Translations under genes and position numbers: made by a program
In this document: in pieces, positions 1 through 7,685 of the stretch
Numbering within the stretch: the first letter of the stretch is position 1
Layout: each line of letters begins with the position of its first letter
Assembly: GCA_016711345.1 (NCBI GenBank)
Contig: JADJTD010000002.1
Coordinates: forward strand, 4,540 to 68,539
Source of the DNA: Chloracidobacterium sp.
GTDB taxonomy: Bacteria > Acidobacteriota > Blastocatellia > Pyrinomonadales > Pyrinomonadaceae
Direction of reading: 5' to 3'
DNA: 64,000 bases
Notes under the pieces: generated by a model
Told to the model about the DNA's origin: nothing
Seen by the model: only the letters and a program-made list of their open reading frames with translations
Databases searched by the model: none

Positions 1-88
1 TGAGCACTTTCGCACCACCCTTGTTCTCAACGAGGTGCTTGATGAGGTTTTTGCGCTCTAACCACGCGCTGCTGAATAGCCATCCCAT
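1..88 (-). CDS. Partial gene, MGWLF-type hypothetical protein
   Basis: Only the first 29 codons are inside the window; the gene runs off the left edge. The start is the ATG at 86-88, preceded by AGGAG at a normal distance. The product begins MGWLFSSAWLERKNLIKHLV. An MGWLF opening followed by a short basic helix is one I associate with small phage and plasmid proteins of unknown role (DUF6927-like), which is recall, not a search. It overlaps the end of the upstream gene by 31 bases. Confidence 0.55.
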   Translation of the reverse strand, partial: MGWLFSSAWLERKNLIKHLVENKGGAKVL

Positions 89-279
89 TTCATTTCTCCT
101 TTGGTAGCCCCGCGAGCTACGACCAGTTCAGGGCGTTGATGATGTCGAACAATCCACTGTCCATGCCACTTACTGAACCACGGCTCTTCGCAGCGTTTTG
201 CGAACTCTTGCTGCGCCCAGCTTCCGTGCCACGGCGTGATGGGAGTGTGCTTTCCGTTTACAACCGGGCCGTATCCCAT
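58..279 (-). CDS. Small hypothetical protein (73 aa)
   Basis: The 73-residue product opens MGYGPVVNGKHTPITPWHGS and is rich in Trp, His and Arg. I recognise no domain. The ATG at 277-279 has AGGAG seven bases upstream and sits beside the TGA of the gene before it, which suggests coupled translation. Its start region is nearly identical over 18 bases to that of the next gene at 86, so one may be a duplicate of the other. The last 31 bases overlap that gene, which lowers confidence in the exact 3' end. Confidence 0.5.
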   Translation of the reverse strand: MGYGPVVNGKHTPITPWHGSWAQQEFAKRCEEPWFSKWHGQWIVRHHQRPELVVARGATKGEMKWDGYSAARG

Positions 280-280
280 T

Positions 281-772
281 TCATTTCTCCTCTTGTGCGT
301 ACAACGCCTCTACTTCAGGCAGTACAAGCTGAAAGTCCCAGTCAGCGCCTTCGTAGCCATTCAGGCAACGGATGGCAGCGTTCTTGATCCACTCAACTTG
401 ACGCCACGCCAAGGTGTCCTTCCAGTCGTCAGTCTCGCAGCTCTGGTAGTCGAGACTCATAGCCAGCTTGATGATCTGGATTGGCGCAACGCCTTGCGGG
501 TGCGTCACGAAGTGGGCAGCGTAGATAGCTGCAGCCTCTTCGATCTCGGCGTCGTGCATGCACGGGCCGGGGCGGGAGCCTGACTCGTCGTCCGGGTAGC
601 GATGAGCGACCGAACGAATGTTCTCGCGAGCCAGACCACGAGCCACCGCCTGAGCTGTTTCGATGTCGTTGCCGATGACTGTTCTGCACCATTCGCGGAC
701 GGCGCAACTGCGTTGGATTGCGAACGCGGCGAGGATGCCGAAGTGTTCGGGGTTGCAGATGTATGCGGACAT
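281..772 (-). CDS. Conserved phage hypothetical protein (163 aa)
   Basis: A soluble 163-residue protein opening MSAYICNPEHFGILAAFAIQ, a start resembling small phage proteins of unknown function that I have seen near DUF932 genes. It has no signal peptide, membrane segment or recognisable catalytic motif, and is moderately acidic. It lies 8 bases after the 781-1218 gene and touches the next gene, so it is part of the leftward operon. Confidence 0.65.
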   Translation of the reverse strand: MSAYICNPEHFGILAAFAIQRSCAVREWCRTVIGNDIETAQAVARGLARENIRSVAHRYPDDESGSRPGPCMHDAEIEEAAAIYAAHFVTHPQGVAPIQIIKLAMSLDYQSCETDDWKDTLAWRQVEWIKNAAIRCLNGYEGADWDFQLVLPEVEALYAQEEK

Positions 773-780
773 TGTGCCTC

Positions 781-1218
781 CTAACTAGATACCCATTGTT
801 TGATGCACTGAAGTTCACGCATCTCGCTGTCTTTGTACTGATAGCCCCACTCTGCTCCGTCCTCACCACGAGCATAGATAGAGCCGTTAGCAAACGGTGC
901 CAATGCGCGGAAGAAATGCTCTTCGTCTCCACATTTTTCACCACACCATGTGAATGAAAATTGAGACCCTTCATTCGTGGAATAAAGATTAAAGCGCCAT
1001 GCCAAGAAGGCTTCTTCCATTGTGGTGAAACCGCCTGGAGGCGGATTGTCCGTCCATGAGTAGCGGACGTGGGTGCGTACTCCACCTTGATAAGTACCCG
1101 CATGACTCTGTGAAGCCATTAGCTCCGGGTCATGCAGGGCGTTGATAGCTGCGATTACTTCCGGCGCTCTTTCTGCCGGAATCGTCACAGCGATGTCGTA
1201 CTCAACGTAGTAGCCCAT
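781..1218 (-). CDS. Hypothetical protein (145 aa)
   Basis: The start is the ATG at 1216-1218 (MGYYVEYDIAV) because AGGAG lies about six bases before it; a longer reading to 1248 has no ribosome-binding site. The product looks like a compact alpha/beta protein: an N-terminal strand, a helix (PEVIAAINALHD) and later aromatic, Gly-rich strands. Its N terminus overlaps the end of the DUF932 gene by a few codons less than the long form would, supporting the shorter start. Function unknown. Confidence 0.65.
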   Translation of the reverse strand: MGYYVEYDIAVTIPAERAPEVIAAINALHDPELMASQSHAGTYQGGVRTHVRYSWTDNPPPGGFTTMEEAFLAWRFNLYSTNEGSQFSFTWCGEKCGDEEHFFRALAPFANGSIYARGEDGAEWGYQYKDSEMRELQCIKQWVSS

Positions 1219-1228
1219 GTCATTCTCC

Positions 1229-2185
1229 TTATGCTGCCAGCGCGACAAGCTCGTTCATCGCACGCACCTTGAGCTGCGCACCGTCGCCGAACCACGCACT
1301 ATTCAAGCGGTTGTTCTGGTTCCGCGCACGCTTCTTGAAATCCACGTACTCGGTGACCGAGTTGATCAGACCCCAGGCGGTATCACCGGCAAGATCAGCA
1401 CCGATGAACGTCTGATCCTTGAACATCTGGATCACGTTGTCGACGTGGATGCGATCCGGGTCGAGTGTGCGTGCCTGCATGTCCTCTGGCATCTTGAACA
1501 CCTTGTCCATGATCTCGGTAGCCTTGGCCGTATCAAGCTTGATCTTGGCCAACACATCGAGCGTCTTGGTGAAGGTCTCCCACTGTTCACGTCCAATGCC
1601 GAGCTGAGCCTTGATCTCGTCAGGGCGGAAGTCACATGCATGCGGAATCGTCACTCGGCCAGTGCTGTTACCCAGTGCCTGCTGCAGCGTGTTGTTACAC
1701 ACGACTCTGACGGAAGTGAACTGAGCGAGAGTAGAGAGCGTCAGATCGTAGGACGTGCTGAGCAGCAGGTAGCCGTCGACACGATCCTGGCCGAGTACCT
1801 TGTGCACATCGCCCGTTTCAGCGAGACACCAGATGCGGCCACCGTCCATGAGCGAGCCTGCGGTGTGCATCTTCATGTTGTGCATCGAGAGTAGATCACG
1901 GAAGAACTCGAAGACCTGTTTCGGCTGTACCGGCTTGTAGCGGTCAGACACAACGGAGTAGGGTTTGTCGTCCGTATCGCGAGCGATGACGAAGCGCTTT
2001 GGGAAGGTGCGCATGTAGTCCGCGCTACCTTCCTCGCAGTACTTCACCGGGCGCTTACTCACGGTCCAGTCCAAACCTGCTTCCTTCTGAAAATCTTCGA
2101 GGGCGATGTTGTCCTCGACCTTGTTACCGAGACCGTGCCACGGAACTTGTCCAGCGTACGCCATTGTTTCAATCATGTGTGCCAT
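1229..2185 (-). CDS. DUF932 phage/plasmid-like protein
   Basis: The 318-residue product matches the DUF932 (TIGR03299, phage/plasmid-like) family in length and in its opening motif, PWHGLG at residues 15-20, followed by a variable region and a conserved core with VRVVCNNTLQQALG near residue 150. Members are common in phages and conjugative plasmids; a role in DNA transactions has been suggested but the biochemical activity is not established. AGGAGG precedes the ATG. A hairpin just upstream (2209-2234) separates it from the preceding tiny gene. Confidence 0.85.
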   Translation of the reverse strand: MAHMIETMAYAGQVPWHGLGNKVEDNIALEDFQKEAGLDWTVSKRPVKYCEEGSADYMRTFPKRFVIARDTDDKPYSVVSDRYKPVQPKQVFEFFRDLLSMHNMKMHTAGSLMDGGRIWCLAETGDVHKVLGQDRVDGYLLLSTSYDLTLSTLAQFTSVRVVCNNTLQQALGNSTGRVTIPHACDFRPDEIKAQLGIGREQWETFTKTLDVLAKIKLDTAKATEIMDKVFKMPEDMQARTLDPDRIHVDNVIQMFKDQTFIGADLAGDTAWGLINSVTEYVDFKKRARNQNNRLNSAWFGDGAQLKVRAMNELVALAA

Positions 2186-2208
2186 TATTGCCTCCTAGAG
2201 AAAGAACT

Positions 2209-2234
2209 GGCGATGCCAGTTTCCCGGCATCGCC
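2209..2234 (-). terminator. Intergenic hairpin, possible terminator or attenuator
   Basis: GGCGATGCC and GGCATCGCC form a perfect 9-bp stem with an 8-base loop, between the 39-aa gene and the DUF932 gene. On the leftward transcript it is followed by a modest U-rich stretch (AGTTCTTTCTCT), so it could be a weak intrinsic terminator or a processing signal just before the DUF932 ribosome-binding site. Confidence 0.5.
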
Positions 2235-2242
2235 ATCAAAAC

Positions 2243-2362
2243 TCATTTCCGTTTAATCGCCTTGTACGTTCCATGAACGAGAACGCCAATGAGGACGGTT
2301 GTTGACAGAATCGAGTACGTTAAACCAGCAACTTTAGCTGCTGACATCAGTAGACGAATCAT
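2243..2362 (-). CDS. 39-aa membrane peptide
   Basis: The ORF encodes 39 residues beginning MIRLLMSAAKVAGLTYSILS with one hydrophobic segment (about residues 11-30) and a basic tail ending in KAIKRK. GAGGT precedes the ATG at 2360-2362, which lies five bases from the stop of the nuclease-like gene, so the two are probably coupled. Such single-span peptides are frequent in phage early operons; no function can be assigned. Confidence 0.6.
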   Translation of the reverse strand: MIRLLMSAAKVAGLTYSILSTTVLIGVLVHGTYKAIKRK

Positions 2363-2366
2363 CTGA

Positions 2367-2828
2367 CTACCTCGTTGTTTGCTCCTTGATCCAAGCAGCG
2401 AGGCCCTGCCTAGTACGCAAAAGACAGACGTACTCCTTTGCGGTCATGGAAGATTCCCACAACCTGTCTCTCAGGAGCACACCGCCAGACGGACAGCCAA
2501 TAATCACTGCCACATTCCGACCTTCATCATATCGACCAGTCAACCAATCAGCCTGTAATGCGCTGAGCAGCTTCATGGGGTCAACGATTCCGCGTTGCGG
2601 TATTCGCGGAAGGTTCTTGTATTCAACCCACAGGTCACCTGCATTGCCGCTGTACCAGCCATCAGCAGTGCCTGCGCTATATGGGTTGTTCATCTTTTCG
2701 TAATGGATGTACTGGCTTTCGTGAACCAAGGCACGCGCAGCCGTGCACATCTTCAATCGCTTCAAAGGGAGCAGCTTGTTCACTGAAGCGATGAAGACTG
2801 TCTCAGGTTTGCTTGACATACCGGTCAT
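2367..2828 (-). CDS. PD-(D/E)XK nuclease-like protein
   Basis: The 153-residue product has a helical N terminus (ASVNKLLPLKRLKMC...), then GTADGWYSG, DLWVEYKNLP and later VAVIIGCPSGG. The spacing of an Asp, then E-x-K (residues in WVEYK), resembles the core of PD-(D/E)XK nucleases such as VRR-NUC and phage resolvase-like proteins, so DNA cleavage is plausible but unproven. The start is uncertain: ATG at 2828 has no ribosome-binding site, while ATG at 2819 has a weak GGA. It overlaps the DUF5664 gene. Confidence 0.6.
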   Translation of the reverse strand: MTGMSSKPETVFIASVNKLLPLKRLKMCTAARALVHESQYIHYEKMNNPYSAGTADGWYSGNAGDLWVEYKNLPRIPQRGIVDPMKLLSALQADWLTGRYDEGRNVAVIIGCPSGGVLLRDRLWESSMTAKEYVCLLRTRQGLAAWIKEQTTR

Positions 2829-3141
2829 CCAGTTCAGGATGCGTGGTCATGTACTCAATCAGGAACGCAAGATTACAGCGTGCGTGTGCGAGGTGATGAA
2901 TACCGGTTTCTTTGTCGAATGTCTCACCCGCATTGAACGCTAGGGTATGACGAAGTGCAGCGTCGATGAGGCGTGACCACGCCATGCCACCGCGCCAGTT
3001 GTCTCGCCCGTATTTATTCTCGCCATATGCCATGACGAGCGCTTCTTGTATTAGAGCCGATTGCGGGATGAGACCGAGGGTTGCCTTGGAAGCGTCATGT
3101 TTCGTTGCTTCTTTGACAGGAGTTTTTTTTGATGTTGCCAT
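2803..3141 (-). CDS. DUF5664 protein (MazG/MazZ-like dNTP pyrophosphohydrolase fold)
   Basis: The 112-residue product carries the family pattern: KYGRDNWRGG near residue 43, ALRHTLAF, then GETFDKETGIHHLAHARCN. These conserved Glu, Asp and His residues belong to the DUF5664 family (dATP/dGTP diphosphohydrolase, MazZ-type). Family members strip pyrophosphate from purine dNTPs; in Z-genome phages they help purge dATP, but many phages without base Z carry the family. No PurZ or DatZ gene is visible here, so a nucleotide-pool or signalling role is the safer inference. The ATG at 3139-3141 follows GGAG; an upstream TTG in the same frame is less likely. Confidence 0.75.
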   Translation of the reverse strand: MATSKKTPVKEATKHDASKATLGLIPQSALIQEALVMAYGENKYGRDNWRGGMAWSRLIDAALRHTLAFNAGETFDKETGIHHLAHARCNLAFLIEYMTTHPELDDRYVKQT

Positions 3142-3199
3142 CTTTATCTCCAAGTGTGATGGGCGTCGGCTGATTACGCGCAGCCGACCACGCGGAGCA

Positions 3200-3430
3200 T
3201 TACGCCTTGGCAGCGGCCAGAGCAGCAGCGGCCTTCACATCTGCCTTTTCAGCAGCAGCCAGGGCCTTGTCGTGCGCCTTGTCTTCGGCAGCACGAGCCT
3301 TCAGAACACCCTTGCGGGTCTTCGCGATGGCGCTGACTTCGGCAGCAGTAGCCTTTGCTTCGGCCTTCAGGTTGGCGAGGGCGGCTTTCTTTTCAGCCGG
3401 GGTCAGAACAACAGATTTGCTACGGGCCAT
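3200..3430 (-). CDS. Ala/Lys-rich small basic protein (76 aa)
   Basis: The product opens MARSKSVVLTPAEKKAALAN and is almost entirely Ala, Lys and Glu, forming one long helix rich in heptad patterns. It resembles low-complexity histone H1-like tails but has no defined domain. The ATG at 3428-3430 with AGGAG fixes the start; a longer frame to 3535 lacks a binding site. It overlaps the preceding gene by 11 bases. Confidence 0.65.
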   Translation of the reverse strand: MARSKSVVLTPAEKKAALANLKAEAKATAAEVSAIAKTRKGVLKARAAEDKAHDKALAAAEKADVKAAAALAAAKA

Positions 3431-3638
3431 GGATTTTCTCCTTGATATTGGCTTGATGCGTTTTACGTGCAAGCACGCGGGATTGACGATACAACTTTTC
3501 GAGGATGTGTTTGCGGCGAAGCGAAGCCTCCTCAAGCTTGATTGCTTCGATCAACTCCTCGTCCGTCATCTGTTGGAGAACACCCATCAGACGACGGACA
3601 GAAGTCAGTGCTTCAGAGATGCGCCATTCGTTAAGCAC
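3420..3638 (-). CDS. Small helical protein (72 aa), GTG start
   Basis: The 72-residue product (MLNEWRISEALTSVRRLMGV...) is mostly charged helix, with a TDEELIEAIKLEEAS segment. The likely start is GTG at 3636-3638, which overlaps the stop of the preceding gene by 8 bases and would depend on coupling, as no good ribosome-binding site is present. Function unknown. Confidence 0.5.
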   Translation of the reverse strand: MLNEWRISEALTSVRRLMGVLQQMTDEELIEAIKLEEASLRRKHILEKLYRQSRVLARKTHQANIKEKIHGP

Positions 3639-4404
3639 GACGCTTCACAGGTGCCTTCAGCCCAGCCTTGCCACGAGCAGGCTTCGCATCGTTGGCGGCG
3701 TTGATAGCTGCGACATCCGGCTCCACCGACAGACGCTCGATTGCCTCTTGGCGACGGCCACGAACCATCTCGATGAATTCCATGTCTTCAATCGGTTGCG
3801 GATCGGAGAACACGCACACATCGTGCTTGGTCGACGGGTTGCACTCGACGTGAGTGATGACACCGTACGGCGGACGCTGCAGGCCACGAGCCACCGAGCT
3901 GACATACGCGCTGAACGGCTTCACAGCAGTGGGCGAGATGTCGAGGATGGCGAACGGAGTGTCGGGGCCAGCATCAGCAGGCAGCACGGCCATCAGCAGG
4001 CGGTTCTGGCAAGCCTTACCCTTACCCGACGAGCCGAACTGGTTTGCCCAGCACTTGTTGCAGTCTTCGCACTGGACATCCGGCGAGTTGGCAGACGGCA
4101 CCATACCAGTCGGTTCCTGATGGATTGCGAAACAGTTCGGCGGGACAATGTTGTCCTTCTCGTATGCACCCTCGTAGTACTTGTTGGTGTACACGAAGTC
4201 GACGATCACGACATCGAGGAAGTCCAGAATGTCACCGGACGGCAACGTGAACTGCTTGTTGCTGATCTTGATACGATCACCGCTGACCTTCGTCAAACGA
4301 CTGCGGAGGTCTTCCATGTCTTGCGCCATCGAGGACATCACGTTGGTCGAGACAGCGGTGGATTTTGCTTTTGGTACGGCAGTACTTTTCGGCTTGGTTG
4401 CCAT
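3631..4404 (-). CDS. Conserved phage protein, possible ssDNA-binding or replication accessory
   Basis: The 257-residue product has a basic, Ala/Lys-rich tail at each end and a central beta-rich domain. Around residues 110-135 lies a Cys cluster (CEDCNKCWANQFGSSGKGKA, then CQNR) suggesting a bound metal. Proteins with a KGKACxNR segment are common in phage replication modules and are usually unannotated; a single-strand DNA-binding role is only my inference from its place between the polymerase and nuclease-like genes. AGGAG-like sequence precedes ATG at 4404. Confidence 0.65.
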   Translation of the reverse strand: MATKPKSTAVPKAKSTAVSTNVMSSMAQDMEDLRSRLTKVSGDRIKISNKQFTLPSGDILDFLDVVIVDFVYTNKYYEGAYEKDNIVPPNCFAIHQEPTGMVPSANSPDVQCEDCNKCWANQFGSSGKGKACQNRLLMAVLPADAGPDTPFAILDISPTAVKPFSAYVSSVARGLQRPPYGVITHVECNPSTKHDVCVFSDPQPIEDMEFIEMVRGRRQEAIERLSVEPDVAAINAANDAKPARGKAGLKAPVKRRA

Positions 4405-4416
4405 GGTGATGCTCCT

Positions 4417-4800
4417 TTACTTCAGTGATGTCAGATTGAGTCCGACTTTGGTGAATGCCTCAAGACCTGGAACCCCGCCTTTTGCTTCTGCGAGTTCCCT
4501 GAACGCCGGGTCAGAGATGCGACGTTGAAACAGTTGGAAGTTGCCGGTCTTCTTGACGAACTTGTAGACCGCATCCCAGTCGACCACGTTGGCCACGACC
4601 ACACGGGAGATTGAGACAGTGGCTTTCTTACCGGTGGCCTTGTCCATACCCTCCTTGAGCAGACGGTCTTGGAGCTTGGCCATGAGATCGTTGTAGTCCT
4701 TCTCAGCGGCCTTGATCTGCTCACCGAGCTTGCGCTTCACTTCACGCAGATCGTCGAGCTTGTCGATGACCGTGCCGAGGGGTGGTTCTTTTGTAGCCAT
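4417..4800 (-). CDS. Conserved phage protein, N-terminal coiled coil (127 aa)
   Basis: The ATG at 4798-4800 follows AGGAG; the frame extends to 4869 but across a promoter. The product has an N-terminal coiled coil (DKLDDLREVKRKLGEQIKAA) and a C-terminal domain with VDWDAVYKFVKKTGNFQLFQ and VPGLEAF. This layout is shared by phage proteins usually found beside replication genes, with some resemblance to Gam-like coiled-coil proteins, but no activity can be assigned. A strong promoter-like sequence lies directly upstream. Confidence 0.65.
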   Translation of the reverse strand: MATKEPPLGTVIDKLDDLREVKRKLGEQIKAAEKDYNDLMAKLQDRLLKEGMDKATGKKATVSISRVVVANVVDWDAVYKFVKKTGNFQLFQRRISDPAFRELAEAKGGVPGLEAFTKVGLNLTSLK

Positions 4801-4831
4801 TGTTTTCTCCTTGTACGAATCGTATAAGAAT

Positions 4832-4850
4832 CTGATACAGATTGTATCAG
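4832..4850. promoter_or_regulatory. Perfect palindrome overlapping the -10 box
   Basis: CTGATACA and TGTATCAG form perfect 8-bp arms around GAT. The palindrome covers the -10 element of the promoter at 4841-4869, which is where a dimeric repressor would act. No binding protein is identified. Confidence 0.5.
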
Positions 4851-4869
4851 AGTGATTTAGAGTGCGCAA
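4841..4869 (-). promoter_or_regulatory. Leftward promoter of the ACTCTGATAC family
   Basis: Read leftward, TTGCGC is followed after 17 bases by TACAAT, with TGA immediately before it (extended -10). The spacer ends in ACTCTGA, shared with promoter-like sites at 15.4, 27.3, 30.9 and 46.6 kb. It drives the gene starting at 4800 and lies within the tail end of the gene before it. Confidence 0.6.
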
Positions 4870-5285
4870 TACTTTTTGTCAGAGCGGTATCCGATTTTCT
4901 TCTTCGCATGTAGCCGAGCGAGAAGACCTGTTGCTACAGCTTCATTGCGACCCATAGCCACTGCGAGGTTCTGCAGTGTATCCGGGCCACCGCGCAGATG
5001 CGCCATTACCGCTGCCTCAGTCTCGCCACCGATCTTGGCGGTAGGGGTGCCGGGGCAGGCGATAAGCTTCGCATCATCCTTCGGAGCAGGGACTTCGACA
5101 GTGGGCGAGGGGGTAGTCACTTCCTGCTTGGCCTTGCCGTCACCGAAGTACTTGAAGACAGCGTTGGTTGCTTCCGACTGTCTGATCTTGAACGCCTTGT
5201 AATCCTCGACAGCGTTCAGAAGAATCTCGAACGGTGCATCTGTCAGAATATGTAAGAGTCGCTCACGTTGTTTTTCATTGCTCAT
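4857..5285 (-). CDS. Hypothetical protein with C-terminal winged-helix-like segment (142 aa)
   Basis: The product has a helical N terminus, a Pro/Thr/Lys-rich linker (residues 57-80) and a C-terminal segment, EAAVMAHLRGGPDTLQNLAV to the RSDKKYCAL end, that reads like a small winged helix. A DNA-binding accessory role in replication is plausible. It overlaps the polymerase stop by 11 bases, with GGAG upstream of the ATG, so it is translated with the polymerase. Confidence 0.6.
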   Translation of the reverse strand: MSNEKQRERLLHILTDAPFEILLNAVEDYKAFKIRQSEATNAVFKYFGDGKAKQEVTTPSPTVEVPAPKDDAKLIACPGTPTAKIGGETEAAVMAHLRGGPDTLQNLAVAMGRNEAVATGLLARLHAKKKIGYRSDKKYCAL

Positions 5286-7221
5286 TTTTCAAAACTCCAA
5301 TGTCGGCAAGAATGTTATATGTCTCGTCGATGTACCACTGACGATTCAGATCAGCAGGTATTGCTGTCGGCAGGATCATACACAGCTTCGCGCCTTCAGT
5401 CTTTGGAACCTTGTTGCCAGACTCGACATAGGTAATCGGAGGCAGTACCCGTGTCGTCATGTACCAGCGAGCGACACGGCCAAAGGGTTCACCGCCTACA
5501 CCGACAGCGTAAGCATGTGGGCGAGACTTCCGTTTCTCTTTCTTGTCAGTGGTCTCGCTATACCAGATGTTGTCCTTTGTACCGAAGTCGTTCAGAAGCT
5601 TCCAGTCATCGACGATTACTGTGCGAGGATGCTGCACACCACCGGGCTTTTTCACACTGCGAATAGCCAGGAAGTCTTTGAAATTCTTGATCGACCGCGA
5701 GTGCTTGGCGATAAATTTCTCAGGCAGCGTGCCGTCGATCAGATACTGACGCGTGGCCAATGAGCAGACTTCCATGGTCGGGTTCTTCATCAGACCACTG
5801 TCAGCGTACAAACCTTTTGCTTTTACCTTGCCATCGGTGGTGATCGCGATGTAGTTGTTCACATCCTTCATCGCTACCTTGGCGTAAGGCGTTTCTTCGT
5901 AAATGAACTTGGTCCGCTTGGCATTTGCAGCAATCGTCTTCAACACAGCGTCACGCTTGTTCTTTGGATAACCCACCATGATGCCGTCTGTGTTTGCCGA
6001 GAGCACACGAACACCTTTCGTACGCTCCAGGTCGTCAATCAGACACAGCAGATTAAGCTGGCCGGTGAGGGTGACAGCGATCAGCAGATCGGGTGAGTAG
6101 AACGAGCAGTACGAGCTGCCCAGCTTGCCGAAGGTGCCGTTAAGAACAATCTTCAGCGAGTTTGCTGTTTTCTTGTCGCCAGCTTCTTTCGCAGCCATAC
6201 GTGTGTTGTAGATTTCACGGTAGGCTTCAAGGAAGAGTTCACCTTTGTTCAAACCCAGTCTGGGTGCGTAATCACAGGCCAGCATGATTGATGGGTAATA
6301 GGAGGCAACGTCAAAGTCCGAGATGAGATACTCATCGGTAGCACAGTCATGGAAACAAACGTCATGCTGACTGTGTAGTCCACCCAGTCCATACTTGTAC
6401 ACTCCGTTGTTGATTTGAATAGGCTGCTCCATCCACTCAGCTTCTATGGGCGAGCCGTTCATGTAGTTGATCTTGAAAGTCTCCTGCTCGGTGTCGAACA
6501 AAAGGTCTTTGAGAACGCCAGACTTTGGTTGAATGAAGGCTGGTGCCTTGTAGGTCACACCACTGGGCATGCGCTGCTTGCCGGAGATCATGCACTTCTT
6601 TTTCAGGATCGCTTCGGCAATCTGTGCATCGGACTTGCTACGCAGATCGAGTCCATACTGCTCAGACATCTCTTCACGAAGCTGCAGCTCTTCCTTGAGC
6701 ATGTTCATCAGGGCACGTGTGCCACCCAGGTCGTTCATGCAGTAGTTCTCGACGACTGGAAGCTGCTTGGGTGTCAGATCAGTATCGTGATGGAAGGGCA
6801 TGTCGATCAATGATGGATAGTGCATACGCCCCATGTAAATCTTGAGCGAAGTCATCACCCCTGGAGCCACGTTGATCAAGTCGATATGATCGAAGTCCAG
6901 CGGCTGCACCTTGGCGAATGCCAGGGCCTCCCAAGGCATCAATTCATTCTCGATGATTTCTTGCGCGATGATCTTCAGATTATCCGCATCATGACCAGCG
7001 ATGTAGGCAGCGAGTAGGGGGCCATCGAACCGCTCACCGTTGAAGCTGATGAAGTTAAGACCCTTTGTGTTGAGAAGCGCTTCGAGATTGGCAGCATGAC
7101 CTCTCTTGTGCGCCCAGAACGCATGCTGTTCATTGGTCGTCGTGTTCTCTACACAGACGAGGAAGACAGGTTTTTCTTTGCCGATGACTTCAATGTCAAA
7201 GATGCAGTTTTGTTTTTTCAA
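5275..7221 (-). CDS. Family B DNA polymerase
   Basis: This 648-residue protein is the phage replicative polymerase. The 3'-5' exonuclease motifs are visible: FDIE (D9, E11), FNGERFD (N61-D66) and YCMND (Y160-D164). The polymerase motifs follow: A at DVASYYPS (D304), B at KIVLNGTFG (K357-G365) and C at NTDG (D412). Motif C has Asn where DTD is usual; the second, catalytic Asp is kept. It is short for the family and lacks obvious protein-priming insertions, though these cannot be excluded by eye. The start is a TTG with GGAG seven bases upstream; it is required because the first exonuclease motif begins at residue 8. It overlaps the coiled-coil gene upstream by 4 bases. Confidence 0.93.
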   Translation of the reverse strand: MKKQNCIFDIEVIGKEKPVFLVCVENTTTNEQHAFWAHKRGHAANLEALLNTKGLNFISFNGERFDGPLLAAYIAGHDADNLKIIAQEIIENELMPWEALAFAKVQPLDFDHIDLINVAPGVMTSLKIYMGRMHYPSLIDMPFHHDTDLTPKQLPVVENYCMNDLGGTRALMNMLKEELQLREEMSEQYGLDLRSKSDAQIAEAILKKKCMISGKQRMPSGVTYKAPAFIQPKSGVLKDLLFDTEQETFKINYMNGSPIEAEWMEQPIQINNGVYKYGLGGLHSQHDVCFHDCATDEYLISDFDVASYYPSIMLACDYAPRLGLNKGELFLEAYREIYNTRMAAKEAGDKKTANSLKIVLNGTFGKLGSSYCSFYSPDLLIAVTLTGQLNLLCLIDDLERTKGVRVLSANTDGIMVGYPKNKRDAVLKTIAANAKRTKFIYEETPYAKVAMKDVNNYIAITTDGKVKAKGLYADSGLMKNPTMEVCSLATRQYLIDGTLPEKFIAKHSRSIKNFKDFLAIRSVKKPGGVQHPRTVIVDDWKLLNDFGTKDNIWYSETTDKKEKRKSRPHAYAVGVGGEPFGRVARWYMTTRVLPPITYVESGNKVPKTEGAKLCMILPTAIPADLNRQWYIDETYNILADIGVLKNEQ

Positions 7222-7685
7222 GAATCTTCTCCGATCAGTGCGAGTACGCCCTCGCAGAAGTCTTTCAGTACAAGATCACCGTCCCAATTGCCCAGTTCTT
7301 CAAACGCCTCACGCGCAACGGCCAGCTTGCGCTCGGCTTCGTTCGCCCGTTTGCATTCTTCTACAGCGGTAGCCATGTTCTCCTTCTGGTCAGCCTTCCA
7401 CCCAATTATTGCGGCTTCCAGTTCCGCTATACGCTGATTCGCATAATCCAGTTCTGTCTTATACATTTCCGGGTGCGTGGTGCCGCAGGTATAAAGGTGC
7501 TTCATCCTGAGCTTGGAGATTTCTTCAGCCTGTTCCGCTATCCGCTTATCCGCCGCTTCAAGGGCGTCGGCGGCTTCTGCTTCCAAGTACATATCGCCGT
7601 AACCTTTGCGCAACCGCTGAATCAACTCCGCATTACCCGGCAACAGATGCGCGTCGCTACCGTCGAATAGTTTGTCCATGGTCAT
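7218..7685 (-). CDS. Coiled-coil hypothetical protein (155 aa)
   Basis: Starting at ATG 7683-7685 (MTMDKLFDGSD), which overlaps the preceding stop as ATGA, the product is a long helical coiled coil (AADALEAADKRIAEQAEEIS, LDYANQRIAELEAAIIG). It resembles Ea22/ead-type phage proteins in style. Function unknown. It is directly upstream of and overlaps the polymerase gene. Confidence 0.6.
   Translation of the reverse strand: MTMDKLFDGSDAHLLPGNAELIQRLRKGYGDMYLEAEAADALEAADKRIAEQAEEISKLRMKHLYTCGTTHPEMYKTELDYANQRIAELEAAIIGWKADQKENMATAVEECKRANEAERKLAVAREAFEELGNWDGDLVLKDFCEGVLALIGEDS

Noticed and set aside
2803..3141. Base-Z (2-aminoadenine) genome
   Set aside because: Only the DUF5664 gene points to it; PurZ, DatZ and a DpoZ-type polymerase are absent from the window.
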